Shown here: piece after piece, positions 1 to 8,437 of the stretch
How the letters are laid out: each line of letters begins with the position of its first letter
How positions within the stretch are numbered: position 1 is the first letter of the stretch
Source of the DNA: Pelistega sp.
Lineage (GTDB): Bacteria; Pseudomonadota; Gammaproteobacteria; Burkholderiales; Burkholderiaceae_B
Length of the DNA stretch: 63,189 bases
Direction of reading: 5' to 3'
NCBI GenBank assembly: GCA_030538255.1
Contig: JAUNUI010000019.1
Coordinates: 1-63,189 of the forward strand
Notes under the pieces: generated by a model
The model's input: only the letters and a program-made list of their open reading frames with translations
What the model was told of the DNA's origin: nothing
Databases searched by the model: none
Program-made: the position numbers and the translations under genes

Positions 1-2571
1 ACCAGCATTACCAGCATTAGCAGTTAAGGCCGTACTCTTGATTGAACCTGTCTTGCTCGTTGAACTACTCTTGTCGATCCCTTCCTGCCCAATCAAGTGC
101 TGATATAAGACTTGATAAGGTAGGGAAGCTTGAATCGCTTGCGCATCTTGCGCCATGAGTTCTGCATAATCACTGCCGAGTGCTTCAACCCATGCTTGGC
201 CTAGTTGCTGCATAACGGTTAGGGTTAAGAGATGTTGATCAGGGTCATGTCCTAGACTATGCAAACCTAAAGGAATCGAGCGTGCGGCTAAGGTGTGTAG
301 ATGATGATGCAGGAGGGTGAAGAAACCCTCAAAGTCCGTATCCATCATTGCCGCGTCCGTACCAAGCTCCTTATCAAGGTGCAGCTCTTGCACTTGGTCT
401 TTAATCGCCACCATCGCTTGCTCTTGCACAGGGCCTTTTTCCAATTGCTCATACGCATGCATATGTTCGTGCAAGGTTTTAAGCGCATCATGCAGACCCG
501 AGGGGGAAAATATTGGCGTGTGATGGCTAATCATGGTGGCACGACCGCGGCGCTTAGCTTGCATGGCCTCACCGACATTATCCTGAATATACGGATAGAA
601 GACGGGTAAATTTTGTAAGACTAGGTGCGGATAATCATAGACTGAAAGCCCACGGTCCTTGCCCGGCAGCCACTCTTGCGTGCCGTGCGTGCCGAAGTGA
701 ATCAAGGCGTCCACATGTGCTTGGCTCTGCAAGTAGAGATAGCTAGCCATATAATGATGCGAAGGCGCTGAGTGCTTGTCATGGTAATCATGCATGGAAC
801 CATTGCCACGCCTTGCGAGCGGCAGAATGTTTAAATTCTTTAATTGTAAACGAGGTATGATAAATACCGCTCGTCCATCAATCTGAAACACGGTCTCATC
901 CTGTTCAACAGGCCCTAACTCATGCACTATACTCGCTTGCAAGGACTGTGGTAATTGTTTAAACCAATACTGATAGTCGGCTACTGGATAGGTGTCCGCT
1001 AAACCTTGAGCCAAGAGTGCGGGCAGTAAGTTGGGTTGATGCTGCGCTTTCAGTAATTCTTGCAATGTTGAAATCAGCGCCACTTCGCTTATAGCCTCTA
1101 CTTGATAGTCCGCGGTCTTTAAGGCCTGCAACAAGAGTTCAAGACTCTTAGGCACATTCAAACCTGAAGCAGAGATACTCTTATTGTTGTCAGGATGATT
1201 CCAGAACATCAGCGCTAGCTTCTTCTGCGAATTAGGTGTGGTTTGCAAGGCAGTCAGGGCACGTAAACGCATTAATAAGCGGTCAATCTGGGCTTCTAGA
1301 GGGCGAATTTTATCGATGAGTTTTTCACTAATCACGGTCGGCTCAATCAGCCCCCACGTCTCAGGTAAAGCGAGGAAGGTCGAGGCTTGTTGCGGCGTAA
1401 TGCCTGAAGTTGCCTGCTCCCAAGTGTGCTGCTCAGTGGCCGTAAAGCTGAAGGTTTGCACCACAGGTATGCCTAGCGCCTCAAACAAGCTCGCCATATC
1501 TTGCCCTTGCAGATGCGTCATATTTACTAAGGCCTGCAATTCAAGACTCGCTAAGAACTGCGCCGTATCTGCGGGATCATGACGCTCCTTCCAGAAGACA
1601 ATCGCTTGAATACCCATCAGTTCAGCGGCGTGAATTATATAGTCGATGACTGAAGTTTGCATCGAAGCTAGCATGCCTTTATGAATAATAAAACCAATCC
1701 GCGTATTGCCCCAATGCTCTCGCTGCTCAAGATAAGTCAGGTAGGAGGCATAGTCACTGAATGGCTGCGCTGCCTCAGGGTGATAAAAGCCATGCCCCCC
1801 AAACACCACAGGGGCGGCAATTTCGGCGGTGCTGGTGTGATTAATTACAGCTTGAAGATAATGAAAAAGTCCAAGCCAATTCATCTTGGTGCCGTTCTCA
1901 TAATAAGCGCGGATGGTGTGCGCTTGCTCGGACGTGAGGCCCGACTCAGCAAGGCTTGATGGCTCAATAGCCTGCGTGCTGTTGGCTTGTCTCTGTGGGG
2001 CTTGATTGGATGAGGCGTGTTGTTGGATTGCTATTTCTGTTAATACTTGCTCTTGCGTTGCCAGTTGGGCTTGAGTGGGTTTCTGTCTTTCTTGATGGGA
2101 CGAGGTATGAGGCTGTCTTGCTTGAAGGCTTGAATCTTGTTTGGTGCCTGAACGAGTTTGGATATGTAGCCAAGGTGTGCTGTGCTGAGCGAGTAACGGC
2201 ACCACTTCTTCTTGCAAGAGTTCCCAGTCCGAGGGGCGAGGGCCGTCGAGGATAATAAGATCGGCCTGAGCCAGTTTATGCATCAGGTCTTGCTTCGTTG
2301 CTGAAGTCACTCCTTGACGGGCACTACTTTGACTAGCACTGCTTTGACTAGCACTCTTACCCTGGAGAGTGGGCGCTCGCACATAAGCAAAATCAAGACT
2401 AAGCCCTGTCTCTTGCGCAAGTGTTTGAAGCTTTACATATTGCTCTGCATGGTTAAATGGGGTGCTAATAATCAGCACCTTCACTTGCGCATACGCATAG
2501 CTTTGTAGGCTTAGCAAGAGTAGTAAAGCGTGAAAGAAGGCGCCTAAGGCTTTTTTTAATAAGCTCATCAT
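1..2571 (-). CDS. CobN-like chelatase subunit with signal peptide (3' end outside window)
   Basis: I translated 857 codons from ATG at 2571 to the window edge; the usual family length is about 1200-1350, so the C-terminus is missing. The diagnostic CobN/BchH-family motif HFGTHGTQEWLPGK lies near residues 623-636, with a DYHDKHSAPSHHY stretch nearby. Cytosolic CobN inserts cobalt into corrin, but this protein begins with a basic-hydrophobic leader ending LQSYAYA|Q, so it is probably exported. That recalls HmuS-type CobN homologues that act on tetrapyrroles at the cell envelope (knowledge); the substrate here is unknown. Ser/Gln-rich low-complexity stretches interrupt it at about residues 65-85 and 137-207. 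It starts 3 bp after the receptor gene stop with no clear ribosome site, so translation is probably coupled, and it should share the Zur-type control of that gene. Identity of family is firm, role is not. Confidence 0.85.
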   Translation of the reverse strand, partial: MMSLLKKALGAFFHALLLLLSLQSYAYAQVKVLIISTPFNHAEQYVKLQTLAQETGLSLDFAYVRAPTLQGKSASQSSASQSSARQGVTSATKQDLMHKLAQADLIILDGPRPSDWELLQEEVVPLLAQHSTPWLHIQTRSGTKQDSSLQARQPHTSSHQERQKPTQAQLATQEQVLTEIAIQQHASSNQAPQRQANSTQAIEPSSLAESGLTSEQAHTIRAYYENGTKMNWLGLFHYLQAVINHTSTAEIAAPVVFGGHGFYHPEAAQPFSDYASYLTYLEQREHWGNTRIGFIIHKGMLASMQTSVIDYIIHAAELMGIQAIVFWKERHDPADTAQFLASLELQALVNMTHLQGQDMASLFEALGIPVVQTFSFTATEQHTWEQATSGITPQQASTFLALPETWGLIEPTVISEKLIDKIRPLEAQIDRLLMRLRALTALQTTPNSQKKLALMFWNHPDNNKSISASGLNVPKSLELLLQALKTADYQVEAISEVALISTLQELLKAQHQPNLLPALLAQGLADTYPVADYQYWFKQLPQSLQASIVHELGPVEQDETVFQIDGRAVFIIPRLQLKNLNILPLARRGNGSMHDYHDKHSAPSHHYMASYLYLQSQAHVDALIHFGTHGTQEWLPGKDRGLSVYDYPHLVLQNLPVFYPYIQDNVGEAMQAKRRGRATMISHHTPIFSPSGLHDALKTLHEHMHAYEQLEKGPVQEQAMVAIKDQVQELHLDKELGTDAAMMDTDFEGFFTLLHHHLHTLAARSIPLGLHSLGHDPDQHLLTLTVMQQLGQAWVEALGSDYAELMAQDAQAIQASLPYQVLYQHLIGQEGIDKSSSTSKTGSIKSTALTANAGNAG

Positions 2572-2574
2572 AAA

Positions 2575-4575
2575 CTAGTACGATAAAGTGAGGCCAAGAT
2601 TCACGCGGCGTCCAGGCTCGGCATAGGTATTCACGGTATTTTCATCAATGAATTTCTCATTGGTGAGATTGTCCACGCTCGCTGAGACACGTAAGTGCTT
2701 ATTTAATTGATAAGCAGCTTGTAGTGCATAGACTTGAGAAGCGCGGTGCTTCGCCTTGCCAGTACTCGAAGCTAAGTATTGACTGCCGATATAGTGCATC
2801 TGTGCGCCTAGGCTCAATTGCTCATTCGCCTGCCAAGTTAGACCGAGAGTGCCTGTGTGGCGCGGAGTTTTGGTGATAATGTTGTGCTGATGATCGCGTG
2901 CATCCAAGTAGGTATAGCTAAGTTTCATCTTTAAACTATCGGTGAGTGCGTAGCTAGCACCTAACTCAGCACCACGGTATTTAGCGCGTTCAATATTCTG
3001 GTAAGTCCCTTGCTCAAGCCCACGTTGACCGCAGAAGTCTATGCAGTGATAAGCGATTTTATTCTTCAGCCGATTATGAAAGACCGTGCCCTCTAAATAT
3101 AAGCGCTCAGTTTCATATAAGAGCGATAACTCATAATTGGTACTGGTTTCTGGGCGTAAGTCAGGATTGCCGTGAATCGTGAAGAAGCCAGCCCGTCCCG
3201 CACTTTGGTAATTGGGTGAGAGCTGCTTAAGCGTAGGCGCTTTAAAGCCACGCCCAATACCGCCTTTTAAGGTTAAATTATCACTCAGATGAAATACCGA
3301 GTACAGACGAGGGCTATAGTGTGCGCCAAACTTCTCATGATGATCTAGGCGTGTGCCTGCCGTCAGAATCCAATTGGGCATCACGGTAAACTCGTCTTGA
3401 ATATATACCGCTTTATGTGTCAGTGAGGCTTTGCCAGCGCCACGAAATCCCTGGTCATACAAAGACTCATCGCGCCATTCACCACCCAGACTGATAAGGT
3501 GCTGTTCACCGATAGGAATGTGTGCACTCACGTCAGCGACAGTTTCCTGCAACTTTTGCCGTGTAATTTCATCAATATCGCTACGCTGATTTTTACGCTT
3601 TAAGTTTGAATGATAGAGTGAGGCTTGAGTCTGCCCCCAAGACCATTGCCCCTTATAGGAGAGAGAACTCTGCTCCCGATTAAACTCATCAACCGTGTTA
3701 TACAGCTCTTGATACTGAATAGGACGACGATTCGGTTGGCGCTTGACTTTGGTGGTGAGCACATGACGCCTAGACTCATCTTGACCACTGATATGCTGCA
3801 AACTGAGTTCATGCTCAGGCGTGATTAACCAGTCTATGCCTAGGTTGACTTGATGCGAGCGCTTACCCTCTAAATATGAAGGGCGCAGAGTCTGTACACC
3901 ATGCGGCATGCGCACCTCCCCCGAGTACTGCGTCTCCCCACTGAGATTGAGGTAGAGCTTATCTTTAATCAAGGGCCCCGCGAGCGAAGCACTAAACATC
4001 GTGCCATCCGCGGCTAAGTCATTCGTCGCATGCGTGAGGTATGTGCTCAACTCGCCCGACCACTCATCACGCTTGCCCTTGGTGATGATATTAATCGTGC
4101 CGCCTAAAGCCTCAGAGCCATAGAGCGAAGACATAGGCCCACGAATCACTTCAATCCGCTCAATCTGATCGGTGGGAATCCAGCCAAGATCCAGATTCGA
4201 GTGCGCAATAGCATTGATGGAAGGGTTGATACGACGACCATTGACTAAGACCAAGGTGTAATTCGAGTCCATACCTCGGATACTGACCCCTTTGCGATTA
4301 ATACCGATACCCTTCAGCGTGACACCAGGCACTCCTTGCAGAGCATCAGCCAGATTGCGCACAGGGCGGTCCCGAAGATCCTGCGCCGTAATGACCGAGA
4401 TGGCCGCGGGTGCATTGCGCAAATCTTGCTCAGAACCCGTCGCAGTGGCAACGATGGCATCCAATTGCTTAACCGGCGGCGTCGCAACAGCTTGCGCTAA
4501 AGCATTAAGAGGAAATAGGCAGGCACTGACGAGCACAGCGCCAGTAAGAGGGGATAAAGCAGTGAAGTGAGGCAT
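2575..4575 (-). CDS. TonB-dependent outer-membrane receptor, likely Zur-regulated
   Basis: A 666-residue TonB-dependent receptor. From ATG 4575 it has a signal peptide ending near ALAQ, a TonB-box-like LDAIVATA, a plug domain (RNAPAAISVITAQDLRDRP onward, VIRGPMSSLYGSEALGGTINIIT) and a 22-strand-type barrel ending in an aromatic residue (LGLTLSY). The reading frame runs open upstream to 4656, but the extra residues do not look like a leader and would overlap the operator region, so I chose the internal start. Overall it resembles siderophore or colicin-type receptors (FepA/BfrA-like), yet the Zur-type operator upstream and the coupled CobN-like gene downstream suggest zinc or a zinc-bearing ligand. 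Substrate is inferred from context only. Confidence 0.88.
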   Translation of the reverse strand: MPHFTALSPLTGAVLVSACLFPLNALAQAVATPPVKQLDAIVATATGSEQDLRNAPAAISVITAQDLRDRPVRNLADALQGVPGVTLKGIGINRKGVSIRGMDSNYTLVLVNGRRINPSINAIAHSNLDLGWIPTDQIERIEVIRGPMSSLYGSEALGGTINIITKGKRDEWSGELSTYLTHATNDLAADGTMFSASLAGPLIKDKLYLNLSGETQYSGEVRMPHGVQTLRPSYLEGKRSHQVNLGIDWLITPEHELSLQHISGQDESRRHVLTTKVKRQPNRRPIQYQELYNTVDEFNREQSSLSYKGQWSWGQTQASLYHSNLKRKNQRSDIDEITRQKLQETVADVSAHIPIGEQHLISLGGEWRDESLYDQGFRGAGKASLTHKAVYIQDEFTVMPNWILTAGTRLDHHEKFGAHYSPRLYSVFHLSDNLTLKGGIGRGFKAPTLKQLSPNYQSAGRAGFFTIHGNPDLRPETSTNYELSLLYETERLYLEGTVFHNRLKNKIAYHCIDFCGQRGLEQGTYQNIERAKYRGAELGASYALTDSLKMKLSYTYLDARDHQHNIITKTPRHTGTLGLTWQANEQLSLGAQMHYIGSQYLASSTGKAKHRASQVYALQAAYQLNKHLRVSASVDNLTNEKFIDENTVNTYAEPGRRVNLGLTLSY

Positions 4576-4638
4576 GAGAAGAATCGAATGAGAAGAAGTG
4601 AATGAGAAGAAGTGAGAATCATTATTGAAGTATTTTGT

Positions 4639-4657
4639 AATGTTATAACATAACATT
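4639..4657 (-). promoter_or_regulatory. Zur-type operator upstream of TonB receptor/CobN-like operon
   Basis: An inverted repeat AATGTTAT-N3-ATAACATT, flanked by GT and TTAC, lies 64-82 bp upstream of the receptor ATG. It matches the proteobacterial Zur consensus (AAATGTTATA-TATAACATTT type) far better than a Fur or Irr site. A -10-like TATAAC on the minus strand falls inside it, a position suited to repression by zinc-loaded Zur. Confidence 0.65.
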
Positions 4658-4878
4658 TACAAGCGCAACTTAAATAATGGAGATATGAAAAATTGTTGAT
4701 GTGGAAAATGCGAGTGTGCTTTAGTGGTGAGAGAACTAATGGGTGGAGAATAGGGGATAAGGGGGCGAGCACTGGGGATAAGGGGGAGATCTAGGGGCAT
4801 AAGAGAGTGCGTTTTTGTTTACAGAATGATGGCGATTAGATGCCAGTACAAGCGTCCTTAGGCGCTGCACGCTTACCA

Positions 4879-5172
4879 TTACGAACGCTCTAGCTGATCC
4901 TCAATAGCACCACTTAACTCCTGCAAAAAACCAGGCACATCGTCGATTTCCACTTCTGGGTTAAAGATTGCCACAAAGTCCGCATTGAGTTGCTCGTGAT
5001 GCTCAGCACTAAATTGTTGAATTTCTTGTAGCAGTGCTTGTAACGTTGGGTGGCTATGCTCAGCCATGATTTCACTCAACCATGTGTCATAGGGCATGTC
5101 CATGAGAAGATCCATGTCTTGATTAAAATAGGCGCCGATGAGGTGATGCAGATGAGGGTAAGCCATAGACAT
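4879..5172 (-). CDS. CdiI-type immunity protein for the adjacent RNase A-like toxin
   Basis: A 97-residue acidic cytosolic protein with the YPxLxxLIGAYFNQDMDL opening and the helical C-terminus expected of contact-dependent inhibition immunity proteins (CdiI_2-like). It starts 2 bp after the toxin stop codon on the same strand, with no strong ribosome site, consistent with translational coupling so that toxin and immunity are made together. Such immunity proteins bind and block one cognate toxin domain in the cytoplasm. ATG at 5172 or the second ATG at 5166 could both serve. Function is inferred from sequence pattern and position. Confidence 0.72.
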   Translation of the reverse strand: MSMAYPHLHHLIGAYFNQDMDLLMDMPYDTWLSEIMAEHSHPTLQALLQEIQQFSAEHHEQLNADFVAIFNPEVEIDDVPGFLQELSGAIEDQLERS

Positions 5173-5174
5173 AT

Positions 5175-6011
5175 TTAAATCGGAAAAGCGGTTAGGATGA
5201 AATAAGGTTTGCCATTATAGACTTCGCCTTTTAAAACTACTCTAACACGATTACTACTCACAGCGGTAGTGCTGCCACGCTTAATCACAATACCCACCGG
5301 CGCGTTCATGCTTCGTTCAAGCGTCAAGCGTAAGGTCGGCATTGACTTTAGCCATGCTTGGATCTGTGGCTGATTAGCACGGATGACCTCTGTGATGGCT
5401 TTTTCGGCAATATCGAGATTATGAAAAGAGCTAGCTGCAGACGGTCTATATTTCGCCTGCTTCTGGGTACTTGCTAAGCGTTGTAACAATTCCTGTTCAG
5501 TTTTACCAACATGGATGGCCAGTGTATGACCACCTGCTTTGGAGCCTGCAATCGCTTCATGCTCAATAAGTTTAATGCGACCTGAGCGAATGGCGCTGAT
5601 GCGTGAAGCACCATATAGGGCAGAGAACGCGATAGGCACCGCTAAGTCAATGCTTAACGCAATGTTTTGTGCGGTTTTCTGATGGGCACCAGCTTGTTGC
5701 GCCAGGGCTTGAGCTAGCTGATAGGTCGATGTATTTGTCTGCTGACCGCTGATAATTTGTAGAGTACCTGCGCTGATGGTATCGAGCCCATGGACACCCA
5801 TCACCACACAACCTACCTTAGATATAGCCGTCGGCTCTGGTGCTAAGCATAAAACCCCAGCACCGAATAATTCTAATACCCCACCAAGAAGTGATACACC
5901 ACCCCATAGACGGTTAGTCATGATTTCACCTTCACTGACCGAGGCGTTCGTTAAAATAGCCGCGAGTTGGATAGGCGATAGTGCGATTTGAATGCCGTTG
6001 TCAGTGGACAT
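5175..6011 (-). CDS. RNase A-like (CdiA-CT type) toxin, stand-alone
   Basis: A 278-residue protein from ATG 6011, preceded by GAGG at good spacing; the frame runs open to 6068 but that extension lacks a ribosome site. The C-terminal half (about residues 165-278) has the bacterial RNase A-like toxin signature: AGGHTLAIHVGKTEQELLQR with two histidines, an SSFHNLDIAEKAI segment, and the ending VVLKGEVYNGKPYFILTAFP. The N-terminal half carries glycine-rich hydrophobic helices (LWGGVSLLGGVLELFGAGVL, VVMGVHGLDTISAG) like the pre-toxin modules of CDI, Rhs or type VI effectors. No transporter, Rhs shell or CdiA filament is present in the window, so its delivery route is open. It presumably cleaves RNA in rival cells. 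Confidence 0.78.
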   Translation of the reverse strand: MSTDNGIQIALSPIQLAAILTNASVSEGEIMTNRLWGGVSLLGGVLELFGAGVLCLAPEPTAISKVGCVVMGVHGLDTISAGTLQIISGQQTNTSTYQLAQALAQQAGAHQKTAQNIALSIDLAVPIAFSALYGASRISAIRSGRIKLIEHEAIAGSKAGGHTLAIHVGKTEQELLQRLASTQKQAKYRPSAASSFHNLDIAEKAITEVIRANQPQIQAWLKSMPTLRLTLERSMNAPVGIVIKRGSTTAVSSNRVRVVLKGEVYNGKPYFILTAFPI

Positions 6012-6281
6012 AAAGGCCTCTATAAAAGGTGATTGAATAGGAAAAGAGATAAGATTAAGCAAAAGCAAACTTTACGTAATTCTAAAATTTTATTATTAAA
6101 GCTTTATGACTTTAGTTGTAAGGTATTGTGAACTTTGTTACTGTGCTAAGGAAGATCTTGCTTGCGTCCATCGTAATGTCCTCAAACTTGCTAATGAAAA
6201 TCATCCCTGTAAAATAGCATTATGCAGAAGACCAAATTCAGACTAAAATAAGTCTATATATGATTGGATTGGAAAAAGACT

Positions 6282-6551
6282 ATGAAATACTCCACGCGTG
6301 TGAAGCCAATTAGTTACCTTAAGAGCCATGCCGCCGAAATTGCATCAGAAATAAATCAGATTCGTGAACCGATGATGATTACTCAGAATGGCGAGGCTAA
6401 GATGGTGCTTATGGATGTTAAGAGTTATGAAGAACATGAGGCAACATTTGCCATGTTAAAACTCTTGGCCATGGGGAATGCTGAAATTGAGCAGGGTAAA
6501 TTTCGTGACGCAGAAGAAGTCTTTGCCGAGTTAGAGCAGGATGATGAATAA
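6282..6551 (+). CDS. Phd/YefM-family antitoxin
   Basis: An 89-residue antitoxin from ATG 6282. The N-terminus MKYSTRVKPISYLKSHAAEI followed by EPMMITQNGEAKMVLMDVKSYE is the typical Phd/YefM DNA-binding fold; the acidic C-terminus (EVFAELEQDDE) should wrap the toxin. Its stop codon overlaps the toxin start (TAATG), the usual coupled arrangement. It should repress its own promoter together with the toxin. An upstream TTG at 6264 is possible but unlikely. Confidence 0.88.
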   Translation: MKYSTRVKPISYLKSHAAEIASEINQIREPMMITQNGEAKMVLMDVKSYEEHEATFAMLKLLAMGNAEIEQGKFRDAEEVFAELEQDDE

Positions 6552-6889
6552 TGCGACATAAAGTCGTTTTTTTAGCATCCGCTGAGCAAGACCTTAAGCA
6601 GTTGAAAGCTTATTTGCGTACTAGCTTTTCGCCATCAAGCTGGTCAATGACCTATGCAGAAATTAAGCAAGCAACGCAGCGCTTAATGACATTCCCTCTA
6701 TCTGGCTCAATTCCTCAAGAACTTGAAACCTTAAATTTAGTGCAATACAGACAATTCATTGTTGGTATGAATCGGATAATCTATGAAATAAGACAAGAGA
6801 CAATCTATATTCACGCCATTGTTGATGTGCGCAGAGATGCACCATCATTACTGATGCGTAGATTATTGATGAACACAGGTAGTCGTTGA
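6551..6889 (+). CDS. ParE/RelE-family toxin
   Basis: A 112-residue toxin of the ParE/RelE superfamily, translationally coupled to the Phd-type antitoxin. Features: VVFLASAEQDLKQLKAYL at the N-terminus, a central FPLSGSIPQEL segment, YRQFIVGMNRIIYEIR and the C-terminal IYIHAIVDVRRD strand. Without the conserved RelE mRNA-cleavage residues being verifiable by eye, gyrase poisoning (ParE) or ribosome-dependent cleavage (RelE) are both possible; the RYEI-like pattern favours ParE. Confidence 0.86.
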   Translation: MRHKVVFLASAEQDLKQLKAYLRTSFSPSSWSMTYAEIKQATQRLMTFPLSGSIPQELETLNLVQYRQFIVGMNRIIYEIRQETIYIHAIVDVRRDAPSLLMRRLLMNTGSR

Positions 6890-7023
6890 GATCAATACAT
6901 AAAAACTAGAGAGAAAGGTGAATCTATGATAAGTCCCATACAACAATCCTTAGATTATATTCTTCAAGGTGGTTTGTAAAATTGAGACTTTTTAAAGAAC
7001 TTGGATTGTGTTTTTCATTTTAA
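6890..7023 (+). other. Gap after ParE with a 17-codon ORF
   Basis: No full gene. A 17-codon ORF (6927-6980, ATG to TAA) has a GAGAAAGG ribosome-site-like stretch upstream, but resembles nothing I know; it may be a gene remnant. Confidence 0.3.
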
Positions 7024-7053
7024 TTGACAAAACGGTTTAACAACTAGTATTAT
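7024..7053 (+). promoter_or_regulatory. Strong sigma70 promoter for the Abi-associated RNA
   Basis: A perfect -35 TTGACA (7024-7029), 18-bp spacer and -10 TATTAT (7048-7053). The predicted start near 7060 precedes a noncoding stretch that ends in a terminator immediately before the Abi_2 gene. Confidence 0.7.
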
Positions 7054-7059
7054 AGTAGA

Positions 7060-7143
7060 GACAAAACTCGCCGAGCCTCTAGCTTAATTGTGTCGAAAGA
7101 CCGTCCGTAAGGAGCAATGCTAAAATGTGCGGGTTACTTTTTT
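7060..7143 (+). ncRNA. Putative small RNA upstream of the Abi_2 gene (AbiF-type RNA antitoxin candidate)
   Basis: About 84 nt between a consensus promoter and a hairpin (GTAA...TTAC outer stem at 7107-7137, inner GCA/TGC) followed by six T. It contains a GTC-GAAA-GAC mini-hairpin near 7092-7101 and no open frame of any size. The layout promoter, short RNA, terminator, Abi gene is the arrangement of type III-like systems, and AbiF-family proteins are reported to be partnered by a conserved ncRNA (knowledge). I cannot check covariance, so class membership is inferred. Confidence 0.5.
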
Positions 7144-7227
7144 CTAGAATAATAATGTCAAAAAATCATCTTTTCTAAACCAGCTAAAAGTATTGATGAA
7201 CAGATAGCGTTACTCCAGTCTAGGGGG

Positions 7228-8064
7228 ATGGTTATTGATGACATCTCTTTCGCCAAAAAACTTTTATCACAGCATAACTACTATCGAATTTGTGGTTATT
7301 GGCTACCGTTTGAGAAAGATCACAATTTACATTTATTCAAAGACGGTACGACCTTTAAAGAGGTATCAGAAGTATATTTCTTTGATAGGGAGCTGCGATT
7401 AATAGTATTTTCAATTATTGAACAAATAGAGATCGCCTTTCGAACAAAGTGGGCATACATCGTTGCAATGAGGCACGGGTGTTTCGCATATACAGATTCA
7501 AAATTTGCAAAAAATATTCAGCTTTTTGATAAAAATAATGAAAAATTAAAGCGCGAAATAGAGCGTTCTAATGAAGATTTTATTAAGCATTATCTTAATA
7601 AATACAAAGAACCTTCAATTCCAATCTGGTCTATAGCTGAAATAATACCGCTAGGTTTGTTATCAAAACTGTACAAAAATTTATCAGAAGAGAAAACTAA
7701 AAAAAGTATTGCTAATGCTTTTGGGAGTGTTGATTCAACGCTGATTGAGTCCTGGTTAGAACATTTGACTGTCGTGAGAAATATATGTGCTCACCATAAC
7801 AGGCTGTGGAATAGAGAGTTCACGGTCACTCCAAAACACTACACAAAACCACAAGGCGCCTTAGCTGAACAGTTTGTTAGCACAAGAAAAATATATAATA
7901 CCTTAATAATTTTAATGTACTTTAATTCTATTTTAAACAATCATCAGAACTGGTCTAAGCAACTGTTTACCTTGTTGCTTGCACACGAGGATAAGCTGTC
8001 ATATATGGGCTTTCCGAGTGACTGGAAAGGCCGAAATATTTGGAAAGGGTTACTAAGTTTTTAA
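7228..8064 (+). CDS. Abi_2-family (AbiD/AbiF-like) abortive-infection protein, 5' frameshifted
   Basis: The 278-residue frame matches the Abi_2 family: YYRICGYWLPFE, YFFDRELRLIVFSIIEQIEIAFRTKW, IPIWSIAEIIPLGLLSKLY, and the HEPN ribonuclease motif RNICAHH (R-x4-H) near residue 190. The family normally begins about 25 residues earlier, and that segment (KPAKSIDEQIALLQSRG) is present in frame just upstream but has no start codon. ATG 7155 would read MSKNHLF-stop; removing one T from the TTTT run at 7171-7174 joins it to the downstream frame. So the gene carries a one-base expansion, is truncated to ATG 7228 (preceded by AGGGGG), or contains a sequencing error. Predicted role: RNA cleavage on phage infection, held in check by the upstream RNA. 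Confidence 0.8.
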   Translation: MVIDDISFAKKLLSQHNYYRICGYWLPFEKDHNLHLFKDGTTFKEVSEVYFFDRELRLIVFSIIEQIEIAFRTKWAYIVAMRHGCFAYTDSKFAKNIQLFDKNNEKLKREIERSNEDFIKHYLNKYKEPSIPIWSIAEIIPLGLLSKLYKNLSEEKTKKSIANAFGSVDSTLIESWLEHLTVVRNICAHHNRLWNREFTVTPKHYTKPQGALAEQFVSTRKIYNTLIILMYFNSILNNHQNWSKQLFTLLLAHEDKLSYMGFPSDWKGRNIWKGLLSF

Positions 8065-8107
8065 GACCTTGCTTATAAAGCTTAATTAGTTTAGTCGATC
8101 GTATAGC

Positions 8108-8141
8108 GCTCCATTGTGTGAAACATAATGGGGCATTTTTT
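8108..8141 (+). terminator. Rho-independent terminator after Abi gene
   Basis: Arms GCTCCATT (8108-8115) and AATGGGGC (8127-8134, one G-T pair), followed by ATTTTTTC. It sits 44 bp after the Abi_2 stop codon. Confidence 0.75.
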
Positions 8142-8437
8142 CTTCAATTACCTTTTTAGCGAGTGGGTAACTATATTGGCTGCCTATGACGCCTAGCTTG
8201 TAATGAAGAAGTATCGTCACACAAACCGCAAGCTTGCCAAATAAGATTTATTCGCCTCACTTGCGTAGACTACCCTTATTGATAGAACAGCAACGAGGGT
8301 CGAGCAAGAATTCATGACAGACGCATTCAATTAAACATATTGAGAGAGCAATAAGCACTAGTCGAGTGAATTTATCCGCTAATAAAGCCTGTAAAAAGCG
8401 ATTGGGTGCAAAAAGGCCACTGCGCCTGACGATAAAA

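Noticed and set aside
1238-1582. Plus-strand ORF inside the CobN-like gene
   Set aside because: Lies antisense to a clearly coding CobN-family frame; basic, cysteine-rich and unlike any protein.
4608-4626. Fur-like site (AATAATGATTCTC on the minus strand) upstream of the first TonB receptor
   Set aside because: Only about 12 of 19 consensus positions match, while a near-perfect Zur-type palindrome lies 12 bp further upstream; I kept the Zur call.
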